From NCBI GenBank assembly GCA_963970005.1, contig CAXAMN010026384.1:391704-455703 (forward strand): a stretch of 64,000 bases of DNA. Direction: 5' to 3'. The notes under the pieces are model-generated. The model was not told where the DNA came from. It did not search any database and was given only the letters and a program-made list of their open reading frames with translations. How positions within the stretch are numbered: the stretch's first letter is position 1; each line of letters starts with the position of its first letter. The translations under genes were made by a program, and so were the position numbers. This document shows positions 44,500 through 55,600 of this stretch, piece by piece. The DNA comes from Durusdinium trenchii (lineage: Eukaryota > Sar > Dinophyceae > Suessiales > Symbiodiniaceae).

Positions 44500-44880
44500 G
44501 CCACCTGGCCTTTCTCTTCACACACGTTCCGGCTACGCTTTAAAGATATACTTGGTGCACTGCAGTTGCAAACCGGAGGTTGCCAGGGTCGGAAGAGCTT
44601 GGACGTCGGGTCTTTAAGACCCGGCGGAGCAACGTGGCTGAGAACGCAAGCTTTGTGCAGCGCCGTGGATGTTGGATCAATGCATAGGTCATGGAGATCT
44701 ACAATCAGGAAGTTGGGTCGACGCAATACCTCTTGCAGCTCACTGATGAGCAACGAAAGCTGGTTGTTGGGATGGCAAGGTTGTTCCCTGCATTGTTGGA
44801 ACGTGCTGAAGCTTTTTGGAAAGCTTCAATTCCACCTTCCTTGTGGTTTCCCGTGATGCGTAGAGACAAGCCTGTTGGCT
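44500..44880 (+). pseudogene. Tyrosine recombinase C-terminal fragment of a retroelement
   Basis: 44520-44640 reads FRLRFKDILGALQLQ, then SLRPGGATWLRTQ, which fits the box II arginine region (H/S-x-x-R) of tyrosine recombinases. After a frame change near 44650 and an in-frame TAG near 44689 it reads RRGCW...VMEIYNQEVGST, matching the G-(R/H)-W ... Y region; the Y of EIYNQE is the likely nucleophile. It continues LLQLTDEQRKLVVGMARLFP and AFWKASIPPSLWFPV to TGA at 44880. DIRS-like retroelements use such a recombinase for integration. Inactive as it stands. Confidence 0.6.
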
Positions 44881-45396
44881 GAACAGCTGGGAAAGTGTGG
44901 GTCGAAGGCCCTTGAGGGCCTAGAATGCTGTGAATCCTTGAAGCATCAGAGTGAAAAGAAGATGGCGCAACCGAATGCTTTATATATCTGTCATCGAACC
45001 CGAGTCGAACTGCTGAAAGAGATTTTGTATGATTTTGCGCTTGCTGCTGAGAGGGGGGGCGCAAGGCAAAACCCAAGAAGCCGCAGCAAGGACCAAGATT
45101 GTCGGACTCCGACCATTGTACTGTAACTGCGTGCGGGAGCTGATCCTCACCAGAAAGTACAATCTACTGCTGATATCGAACCAGGACCAACCTGAGGCAT
45201 TTGCGCGACAGAGAACGTCTCAAGACAGTGTTTGTGTCATTGGAGAATGCGGTAACGTGGACTCCAACCTCATAGTTTGTTCTCAACCAGCAATCTCACC
45301 CAACCTTCTTGAGAGTGTTTGAATCCTCCAGTTTCAGCCGTTGCTTCAATTTGTGCACAGGGTGTGTCTGCTGTTTTTTTGTGACCCGTTTGTGAG

Positions 45397-45942
45397 GCCA
45401 ATTGAAACACCAAAGCGAACACGCCAAGAAGCAGCTCCAACTATTCAAGGGGTTTCAGATGAAGAGGTAAAGAGGCTGGGCAACATGGCTTCCAAAGCTG
45501 TGAAGTGTTGCCCAAAGCAATTTGGTAGGTTGCTGGAAGAGCAAGAGAAGGCAAGATTAAGGGTGGAGTGCGTGGCATTCTGTGGATGAAGGTCTTTTCT
45601 CCTTACTTTTTTTATTGATTCGTTATTTGTTTTCTGAATAGGCCTACAAAACGAAAATATCTGCCTTGGAGAAGCGGATAAAAGCTTTGGAAGAAGAAAA
45701 TAGAAAGCTAAAGGCCTGCGAGAGTCAGAGTGCGTCCTCTGAGTATGCAATCTTGCACCAACCAGCACTTGGTTTGTAGGATATCTTTCAGATCAGATTG
45801 AGCCTGACTTCTGAAGAATCTGCGGATATATTCTGGCAAGGAGGAAAACGAAAGACTGGAAAAGAAAGTGGCAGAAGCCAATCAAAGAGCTGAGCAGGCG
45901 AGCGAAGACCATGACAAGCCAGTCTGGCGTGGCTCGTGCAAT
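45397..45942 (+). CDS. Coiled-coil exons of a plus-strand gene
   Basis: 45397-45550 reads PIETPKRTRQEAAPTIQGVS and VKCCPKQFGRLLEEQEK, and ends at a GCAAG donor. 45642-about 45730 follows a TTTCTGAATAG acceptor, joins in phase 0 and reads AYKTKISALEKRIKALEEEN then RKLKACESQS. 45841-45942 reads EENERLEKKVAEANQRAEQA and ends at a GTGAGT donor. The first join gives an uninterrupted heptad pattern across the splice, which is strong support. Function unknown. Confidence 0.55.
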
Positions 45943-46699
45943 GTGAGTGCACAATGCCCTAGAATCTAGACGCCCTTTCTGGCAACGACTCTTCAAGGAA
46001 AGAACGCAAGCCTCTTTGCCCGTAGCCCAAAGTCCTAACTCCTTTTGCTGGTCTGAGCTTCCAAAATGGCCGAGCCCCCTGGTTGCTCTTTAGCGAAAGC
46101 CTCGAAAGAAGACCAAAGAGATTATCCAAGTTGTATGACACAGGAGAGGCAAAAGCGGCTGAGTGAAAGAGAGCAAAAAAAACCAGAGAAGGCCGGAAGA
46201 AACGGTTCTTTTCTTGTTTGGTTTTGTTCAGCATGATTCTTTTCCCTTTGTGTGTCCTCGGCCGCAAGGAAAAGGAGCCCCCCAAACCTCCGGACACCAC
46301 TGTCTCGGTCCAAGCTGTGTGGTGCTGTCTCAGAATGTGTTTGGAGACACCGACACAACATTAAAACATTCACACCTTTGGAGACACCGACAAACTGTAA
46401 CCGAAAAAGGAACCAAGAAACTGTAAGCTTTGAGAGACTTGTGTGTAGCTTGATGTCTTGTGCTTTCTCACGACCGCAGCCGCTTGCCGCTCAGCCGAAG
46501 TCGACCTGACGCGGTCGTAGCATTTGCCTTCGAAGAGATATTGAGGTGGTTACGGTCTTGGCCTCAACTACCCCTTGCTAGAAACAATAATGCTTTAGAA
46601 GTACAAAGGACTATTAGACTATTGGGAAGTCCAGGAGAGAAAACCAACCCAGGTGTTTGGGCTCGTGTAAAAGACACCCAAACACCTTGTTTCTTTTTC

Positions 46700-47805
46700 A
46701 CCAAACAGTTTTCTTTTGGGGCTCTATCTTAGAAAGATGAGCTGGCCACACTGACTGGCCGCACCCCTGAACTCTATGGCCGGGCTCTGTGGCCGGGTCT
46801 TGTCCTCCTCTTGTTGTCTTGTTGTCCTTTGGCCGCGCTGACCAGCCCTGGCCACACTGACTGGCCGCACCCCTGAACTCTGTGGCCGAGTGTTTAGAAT
46901 GGTGAGTGACGCCCTGGACGCCCGCGAAATAAGCAGCTTCGCGTCGGGGCCCGTCTCATACTGTTGATAGACAGGGTGCCCGATAATGTGCCCGTGAGAC
47001 GCATTGGACATTGTCAACTTTTCCATGAATATGGTCAACAGCTGGAGAAGAGCGTGGCCGAACAAATACGATGTCGACAGAAGTCATTGATGAAGCTGTT
47101 TGCTCTTGGGGGAAGGTAGGGCGTACCAAGAAATCGTGTTTGACTAACATTGGTCCAAACGAATCGTTTGGGGTCTATGCTGGCATAATTTTCGATCCCT
47201 CTCTCAGGCTTCTTTATATTTATGTATATATATATACATATATATATATACTAGTGTTTTTCCCCAAGCAGTTTACTGTTGGGGTTCTATCTTAGAAAAA
47301 AGAGCTGGCCACACTCACTGGCCGCGCCCCTGAACTCTGTGGCTGGGCTCTGTGTCCAAGCCTTGTCCTCCTCTTGTCCTCTGTGGCTGGGCCCTGTTCT
47401 GTGTCCAGGCCTTGTCCTTCTCTTGTCCTCTGCGGCTGGGCTCTGTGTCCAGGCCCTGTCCTCCTCTTGTCCTCTGTGGCTGGGCTCTGTGCTCTGTGTC
47501 CAGTGTCCCGGCCTTGTCCTCCTCTTGGCCGCGCCCCTGAACTCTGTGCTGGGCTCTGTGTCCGGGTGTTGTCCTCCTCTTGTCCTTGTCTTGGCCGCAC
47601 CCCTGAACTCTGTGGCTGGTCTCTGTGGTCCGGTTTACTGGAGAGGAGTGTGGCCGAACAAATAGCGATGTCAATGCCGACAAAAATTCATTGATGAAGC
47701 AGATTGCTCTTGGGGTGAAGGCAGGGCGTACCAAGAAATCGTTTTTTGACTAATATTGGTCAAAAAGAATCGTTTTGAAACTGTTTGGGGTCTATGCTGG
47801 TATAA
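46700..47805 (+). repeat. Tandem duplication, about 565-bp unit, two copies
   Basis: Copy 1 runs about 46700-47195 and copy 2 about 47262-47805. Shared words are GGGG(C/T)TCTATCTTAGAAA, AGCTGGCCACACT, CTGGCCGC(A/G)CCCCTGAACTC, GTGGCCGAACAAATA, GGGCGTACCAAGAAATCGT and GGGGTCTATGCTGG. Copy 2 carries an internal expansion. Confidence 0.7.
47335..47625 (+). repeat. GC-rich minisatellite in the duplicated block
   Basis: Irregular tandem units of ~40-50 bp built from CTGTGGCTGGGCTCTG, TGTCCAGGCC and TTGTCCTCCTCTTGTCC, expanding what is a single region in copy 1 (46760-46890). Long C/P/S-rich frames on both strands are by-products. Confidence 0.75.
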
Positions 47806-47809
47806 TTAG

Positions 47810-49290
47810 TCTTTGTTCTAAGCCCTTGGGTGTTGGCCTCAACTACCCCGAAACCAGCTACACGAAGGATGAATACTCAACCTATTGCCTTCCTGTGTTT
47901 TTCGACCGTAGGTCACTTGGCACTTTGCTTGTGAAATCATTGGCAGCCAGTGTGCTCGAAAGAAGAAAGTACATGGGATTCAGGTGAGGGGATGCTTTTG
48001 CCAGGAAATGCTGGAGCGAGTCTTCCCTTTAGAGCTTCCAGCATCAGAAGCTGGCAACGGGCTTGGCAAACTCAACTGCAAAACACAAGCTGCAAAGTGC
48101 AGGCAGATCTTGATATATATATATATATAAACATACAATTGTGCTGGTTTACAAATTGTGCAACATCAGGCTGTCTCCCTAGTTTTCTCTCTTATGTCAA
48201 CAGATTGTCAAACCAGAATCTTTTTCTGTCCAGCTTCTTCTGGCTATGGTGGAAACAGGTGTCTATATTTGTTTAGCTCAGGGTATGATACGGAAAAGGG
48301 CCGCACTTGTCGCGCTTCAAATGTAAGTTTTGAGAGTTTAGTGTCGTGGAGCGGCGACGGCTCCTGGATTCGACACTCAACCAGGTTGTTCAGCTCTGCA
48401 GCGACCAGTCTTCGTGGATCTTTTTGCCGTGGCTGCCGGATCCTCAGAGAAACGTGAGTTGACGTCCTTCCTGATGATTGAAGACATGACACATGTTTGA
48501 ATGCAAACAATGCAAACACATGTTCAAATCATGGGGTTTGAAAAACCCAGGTAGTATCTTTTGTGATCTCTGGTCTTCTTGTGGCGGTGACGGATCTCAT
48601 CCCATGGAAGTTAAGAGATTTGCCGCCGCAGTGAGCTAAGCTTTTCGAAACAACAAATGAGATCAATATGCAACTTTATTAGGTGGTTTTGCTTTGGGTC
48701 CCACTTAAGGGCAATGAGATGGCGAGCCAGGGCAACAGTTGCATCGCTGCTTTGCACTTGGATTTTTGAACAAGACCTCATAACTCATAACTAAATACGT
48801 CGAACTCACGATATACTGTGCTTGAGGCATCAGCCACTTGGTGTGCTCTATTTTTTGCCAGCAAGACAAGCATTCGATATTTTATTCACAGGCTCGACGG
48901 TCGACTTCACTATGACTAGACTACCAGCAACAAGAATGCTTTCAAAAACCCAAAAGGACGCCACGGATGCAGTTTTTGAACGCTTTCAAGCCGCCTTGTG
49001 TTGGACTTCTTTGTCCCTTAAAAGACAAGAATGCTACTTTGAAGACATTCTCTAGTCAAGATCATGGCAATCCCACAGGTGGCAATCCCTGGACCGTCAG
49101 CGCTCCGCGCAGTCTTTGGTTGACTCTGCCCCCTCCTCATCTCATGTGAGCGTCAAAAACAACAATCAGCTATTTGCCAGATATCCATTTGAGGTTCTAC
49201 TTGCTCGGTGCATGGTTCTTTGAGCTCTTGGTGTCTTTGCTGCAGCGTTCACTTTTAGCTAGAATAGGGTTGACACCCCGGGTGGCCTAG
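47810..49290. other. Mostly non-coding; short TA repeats and weak exon candidates
   Basis: 48108-48130 is (TA)n. 47830-47990 (YPETSYTKDEYSTYCLPVFF) and 48870-49050 (RLPATRMLSKTQKDATDAVF) are open and protein-like but lack clear splice or domain support. Confidence 0.3.
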
Positions 49291-49302
49291 TTTTGATCTC
49301 AC

Positions 49303-49558
49303 ATGCCCAGTATTGCGGAGCTGGCCGTCCGGTCGGGTGGGTTGGTTTCTTCGCCACCTGAGATACTCATGCATCCTTCAACTGATTCATTAAAGTCCTA
49401 TGGCCGACGTGGATGGTTTGCTCGGGCCCTATTCTTGAACAAGCAAGTCTTGCAAGCTGAGAAGCTACACTACATTGTGGAAAGGTTCAAGTGGCTCACC
49501 ATTTGGGCTTTCCTGCTTTCGCGTTGCACAACATGTTCAGTGGTTGTGCGGTTCCAGG
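49303..49558 (+). CDS. Candidate exon upstream of the membrane-protein gene
   Basis: Open frame with MPSIAELAVRSGG, RRGWFARALFLNKQVLQAEK and IVERFKWLTIWAFLLSRCTT, ending at a possible CAG|GCAGGG donor. It is next to the 49.65 kb exons on the same strand, but the phase to the next exon does not match any obvious acceptor. Confidence 0.35.
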
Positions 49559-49652
49559 CAGGGGGAAACCAATGATTCAACTTACCCAGGATATTTTGGA
49601 CAAATAGATTGAATTCAAGGATGTGCACAACAAATGCCAGGCACCGTGGTGG

Positions 49653-52600
49653 CATGCTACAGCGAGTTGACACTTTTCTTCACCAGCTCGTATTGGATCG
49701 CCAAAATGACGGGCATGAATGACTTCTTTCTTGTACCGATTAAAGTTGGCATGGTGGCATCAACTTTGGCCCTTGCCTCAGCTTCATATCGATGCATGCA
49801 GAGTGAGATCAGAGAGCTTAAGGCTTTGAGAGGGGCATTTATCCTTCTTCTTGATGTCCGTGCTGTCATCAACGACCAGTCCAAACTTCCAGTTGCTAGC
49901 TGGCTGGTCCAGGCAAGGGTAGCGAGAACAGCTGTTGCGATTGAACGTGTAGCAGTGTAGCACAGCACAGCTTGACAAATCACAAGTTTTGTGTTGTGGC
50001 ATGTGCATTTGACAAAAACGCATACGATATGTAAGGGGCACCTTGCCAATCAAGCAAAATGCTAGTGCGAGTGCATTGGATGATCACACTGCAGTGCTTT
50101 GCGCTCATCGGCACCAATGTGCTGAACCTCTTCATTCTTCGGCTGGTGCAAGGAGCTGTCATGCGCTCTAGGAAGGCAAGGCTTACACGTGTTCCTGATT
50201 TCTTTTTTGGGGGTAGGTTGGAGGCCATCGCTATCAGTTTTCTCTTTGTTTGCTCTTTATTCTTGTTCTGCATGTTCTCATTGTGTTGGGTTCACGGTTC
50301 GCATAATTTGGCAGGTCGGGGATGCCCCACCGTTCTCTGCAAGCATCGAAAGCTTGGTGAAACTTGCCTGGAGCTCAAAGCACATGTTGGTCTTACCCCC
50401 TCCCGGAGTGGAGCACCCAGCTTCCTTGAAGACCCTCTCCCATGATCCAAAGGGTTCCTGATTTTCAGGGAACATGCTTCTATAAGACCAGCATATTTTT
50501 CAGGATGCTTAGAAGAAGTGCACCACCATTCGGTAACCCTAGAAAGCAGGTCCAGTTTCACTAATGCATAGCAGGACTGAAACCCTCAGTTGCAGGGGAA
50601 TCACCAAGTACCCATAGGGTCCAGGTCATACAGACTTGCTTGCGACTTTGCTTTGGCTCAAGCGAAAAAGGCGCGTGTGGGCGCTGGGATTCGCGTTTTT
50701 GTGGTTATCAGCCGTAGGCTCCCCAGCCTACGGCTGTGCCCGCAGCCATTACCTCGTACGTCGATTCTGGGGTTGAGCCGACAGAGTTAATCGGCGACAC
50801 CCTTTGGCGCTGCGTGCCCGCACCGAGAGGCGGGAGGCGCGGGTACAGCCAAAAGCTGAGACATCTGCAAGAGGGGATTGCGCAAGGGCTTTATTCCGCA
50901 ATAGCCATGCTATGGGGTCTTGCAAAACTAATAGGCGGACGGGCGCCGTCGGGTCACCATCAGAGCTGGTGGGCGGATGGTGTCCCGGTCATGTTTTGAT
51001 GGCGTCCGGGTCATGTGATGCCGGTGTCCCGATCATGTATTGATTGTGAGCCAATCATGTTGTGATGGTGTCCCGGTCATGTTTTGATGGTGTCCCGGTC
51101 ATGTTTTGATGGTGTCCCGGTCATGTTGTGATGGTGTCCCGGTCATGTTTTGAAGGTGTCCCGGTCATGTTGTGATGGTGTCCCGGTCATGTTGTGATGG
51201 TGTCCCGGGCATGTTTTGATGGTGTCCCGGTCGTGTTGCGACGGTGTCCCGGTCATGTTGTGATGGTGTCCCGATCATGTGATGGTGGCGCGGTCATGTT
51301 GTGATGGTGTCCCGGTCATGTTTTGATTGTGTCCCAGTCATGTTGTGATGGTGTCCCGGTCATGTTTTGATGGTGTCCCGGTCATGTTTTGATGGTGTCC
51401 CGGTCATGTTGTGATGGTGTCCCGTTCATGTTTTGAAGGTGTCCCGGTCATGTTGTGATGGTGTCCCGGTCATGTCGTGATGGTGTCCCGGTCGTGTTGT
51501 GACGGTGTCCCGGTCATGTTGTAAAGGTGTCCCGATCATGTGATGGTGGCGCGGTCATGTTGTGATGGTGTCTTGATGGTGTCCCGGTCATGCTTTGATG
51601 TTTTCCCAGGCATGTTTTGATGGTGTCCCGGTCATGTTTTGATGGTGTCCCGGTCGTGTTGTGACGGTGTCCCGGTCATGTTTTGATGGTGTCCCGGTCT
51701 TGTTGTGATGGTGCCCTGGTCATGTTTTGGCGGTGTGCCGGTTATGTTTTGATGGTGTCCGGGTCATGTGACGGTGTCCCGGTCATGTTGTGATAGTGTC
51801 CCGGTCATGTTGTGATGGTGTCCCCGTCATGTCATGCTGGTGTCCCGGTCACCTTGTGATGGTGTCCCGGTCATGTTGTGATTGTGTCCAGGTCATGTTG
51901 TGACGGTGTCCCATGGTGTCCTGGTCATGTTTTGGCGGTGTGCCGGTTATGTTTTGATGGTGTCCGGGTCATGTGACGGTGTCCCCGTCATGTTGTGATA
52001 GTGTCCCGGTCATGTTGTGATGGTGTCCCCGTCATGTCATGCTGGTGTCCCGGTCACCTTGTGATGGTGTCCCGGTCATGTTGTGATTGTGTCCCAGTCA
52101 TGTTGTGACGGTGTCCCAGTCATGCTTTGATGGTGTCCCGGTCATGTTGTGATGGTGTCCTGGTCATGTTTTGGCGATGTGCCGGTTATGTTTTGATGGT
52201 GTCCGGGTCATGTGACGGTGTCCCAGTCATGTTGTGATAGTGTCCCGGTCATGGTGATGGTGTCCCCGTCATGTCATGCTGGTGTCCCGATCATGTGACG
52301 GTGTCCCGGTCATGTTGTGATTGTGTCCCAGTCATGTTGTGACGGTGCCCCACTGATGTTTTGCTGGTGTCACGGTGTCCCGGTCATGTTGTGATAGTGT
52401 CCCGGTCATGTTGTGATGGTGTCCCCGTCATGTCATGCTGGTGTCCCGTCACCTTGTGATGGTGTCCCGGTTATGTGATGATGGTGTCCAAGGAAAAGAT
52501 GGTCGATGTGTTGAAAACAGCAGCTGTTTCCAGATGTTTCTTTTTGTCCCGGTTTGTATCTTGCTATTGGGGTCTCCAGCTGGGCTAATTCGAACAAGTA

Positions 52601-55600
52601 TCCTTTTGTTTTTCCTGGCGGACACGAATACGCTGCGAGTTGGGGATTTACAATTGCTGAGTCTGTTCTTCAAGGTGGTCTTGAACCGCCTGGCCAGAAG
52701 GCGAAGCCGGCGCCACCGATTGCTCCAGTGATTAAAACACAGGTCCTTTCGGTGCCATCGTGCAAGCGAAGCCGAAGGTGAGACTTGCGACAACTTCAAA
52801 AGGAGTTCCACAGAGCAGGGCTACAGATCTTGGAGACGAGCGTGAGGGTACAGATCTTCAGTCGGAAGCGGCGTCGTCAGAAAACTTGGAACCGGTCCGA
52901 GAGTCGATTCGCCCGACTGCGGTAATCCGCCCATCGTCAACTCCGAAGAGTCTTGCAAAGGTTTTGCCAAAGCCGCCGCCGAAGGAACCGCCTTTCGTAT
53001 CTCCAGCATCGACGACCTCATCAAAGTCGTTGCCGGTGAAGGCGGCGCCAAAGCAATTGTTGAGGCCGAATCCATTCGTGCTCCCGGACGGAGTTCTTGC
53101 CTACGAAAGGTCGGGCGATAGCTTTGAGGAGTTGAGATCGTATCGGAACTTCAACGGATTGTTGCCAGACAGTGGTATTGAGCGCAAGTTTATTCTTTTC
53201 CTCGATTACCATCTAGTCCTTGACAGGGGTGTTTCCGAGTCGGCGTCGTGGTCGCACAAGATCCCAGGAGACAACGTAAGTTTCTTGAGACGCGTGAAAG
53301 AGTCAGCAGAGCGTGTTTGGGGAAACAGGGATTCATTGTTGATCTTTGTACTGAGCCACATTGAGGCATCTTCAAGGAATTTGGAGGGACTCTTGAGAGC
53401 TTGCAACGGTACAAAAGAGATCATTGAAGAGAACCTGATCCAGGCATTGTTCGTGACTCGCGAGAGGGAAGGGGTGACAGGGAAGTTGGCGACAGCCAGA
53501 AAGATTTCCCGTGGCTTTTGGATTCCGATCTGTACCGTGTTACCGTGTGATCGCAGAGTTTGCAGGAGCCCAGGAGCACATCAATCCGACTATTCATTGC
53601 GTGCATATCAATCTGAGAAGGAAGCCATCGGCAGAAAGAGCTGAGGTGGTTAGGCCCTTTTTGGCAGGCTGCAGTGAAGACTTGGAGAAGTTGTTCCGTC
53701 ACTATAAACCATGATTCCAGCAGGAGAAATCGTGCCGGCGTCACAGGGTGTAGCCGTAGCAGCAGGTACCCCAATTGCAGATATTTCGTCCAGTACGGAT
53801 CCCAAGGAGGAAGACCAACCAAGGCCCAGTTTTGTTCAGGTGCAAAACCCAAACACTGAACCAGTTGAATGTCACAACGGACCCAATCGTTGTTGCTGAA
53901 GCCCACCAAGAGATTGCCAGGGTTAGATCAGAAGCTCAAAGAGTAGCCATTCTTGCCGACAGTGCGGTCCGGGAGGCAAACCAAAGGGTTGCAATGGTCC
54001 AAGGGAATTCGCAGGCACAAGTGGCAGATGTTCAAAGAACATCTCAAGAGAGGGTAGAGTTGGTAAGTCATCAAGCCAATGTTGCAGTAGGTCAAGTCCA
54101 AAATGAAGCACTAGCTCAGGTCCAAATCATCCAGTCCCAAATCCAGCAAATGGAAGAAGCTTTGAGGTTGGCTAGGCAAGAGAACCATCAAATGAAGGCT
54201 TGTGTTGAGCAAGCCAATAAAGAGTAGAGGGAGCATGCTGAAATCGTAGAAAGTCTCCATAAGGAGCACCAATTGCAAACCGTTGCGCTGAGGTCTAGGA
54301 TCAATCAGCTTGAGGACACAATCGCCCTGCAGTCTAGGACCAGTCAACAGGCGATGAACGCCAACCAATCACCAACCGGGTCAGAGTCCTTCCGTGGTTT
54401 ACAGGTCCCACAGTCATTCGCTCCACTCAGTCAAGAGCTCAATGGCGCGGATTTTCGTACAGTGTCCGCGATGCCTTCAGGAACTTCGAGTGCCAGTCAC
54501 ATGGACTCCGAGATGCTTCAACGCACCGGAGCTCCTCAAGCAGGTCTGAAAGCTGTTCCAGAGGGTGATAAGCTAATGATGCTGTCAGGAGACGAGTTCG
54601 TTAAGGAACGTTTTTGGGAGAAGAGTCTTGATCCAAGTCCAGTAGGTAGAATGCATAGTCAGTCACCTCCTCCAATGACGTTGCAGGCGCAGTCATCGCC
54701 AACAAGCGCATTAGAGACGCAAGTTGCACTCATGTCATCTCAGTTGAATGTGTTGGCAAATGCAGTGCAAGGCATTGTGAATCATGCTTCATCAGGTAGG
54801 ACAGACAAGCCTCGTAGCTCCGGAAAGCCGCCATCTTCTCCAGGTCCTTCGTCCTCATCATCGAGCAACTTGTCAGGGAAAAGCTCAAAGGGCAAGAAGC
54901 CAGGAAAGGGTGGGTCGGACGGTGGGGGGTCTTCACCGGGTGGATCTCCTAGTGGTAGTGGGGCATCATCTCCATCACGTTCCCCAATTGCCAAAGAGGG
55001 AATCGATGCATATGCTTTGGAGAAGAAGCTCATGAGGGTAAAAACGTATGAGTCCCTGAAACTACCAACTCTCCCAAAGAATGCGTCAGAAGCTAGGACA
55101 TTCAAGAAGAGACCTTCAAGTTCAGCAATCCGTAGTTTGCTTTTCGAACAGTTGAAGAACCATCCAAGCATGATGGTGACCACTGACAAGTTTAGGAATG
55201 CATCATCAGGTTCATCCAAGAGGACCTATCAATGGCTGTGCGACAAGTTGATTGAGGCGATAGAGATCCATCAGTTGGAAGAGAACTCTTCAAACTTGGA
55301 GAAGTCTTTGTCGCAGTTCGCAAAGGTAGCAGCAAATCCATCGAAACCAGAAAAGGCTGACAGCTGACAAACCGGACAAATCCAAAAAGGAAAAGCCGGA
55401 AAAGCCAAACAAAGAGAAAAGGAAGAATCGACTGTGTCTGACAAGAACAAAATCAAGCAAGACAAGCCCAAAAAGGAAGATCCAGAAATCGATGCCTCCG
55501 CAGCTCCCGGAACCGCAAAAGGTAAAGGTAAGAGTTCGAAGGGGCAGGGATCGGGGTCTACCAAAGGCACCAAGACAGATGACAAGCCCGATCGTTCCAA

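Noticed and set aside
47292-47734. Arg/Gln/Pro-rich minus-strand ORFs (QRTRGGQGLDTEPS repeats)
   Set aside because: Translation of the GC-rich minisatellite.
50972-52490. Possible CRISPR-like repeat array
   Set aside because: The units are directly adjacent with no unique spacers and there are no cas genes; it is a satellite in a eukaryotic retrotransposon.
53421-53909. 162-codon minus-strand ORF opposite the retrotransposon
   Set aside because: Shadow of the plus-strand retrotransposon ORF; no independent features.
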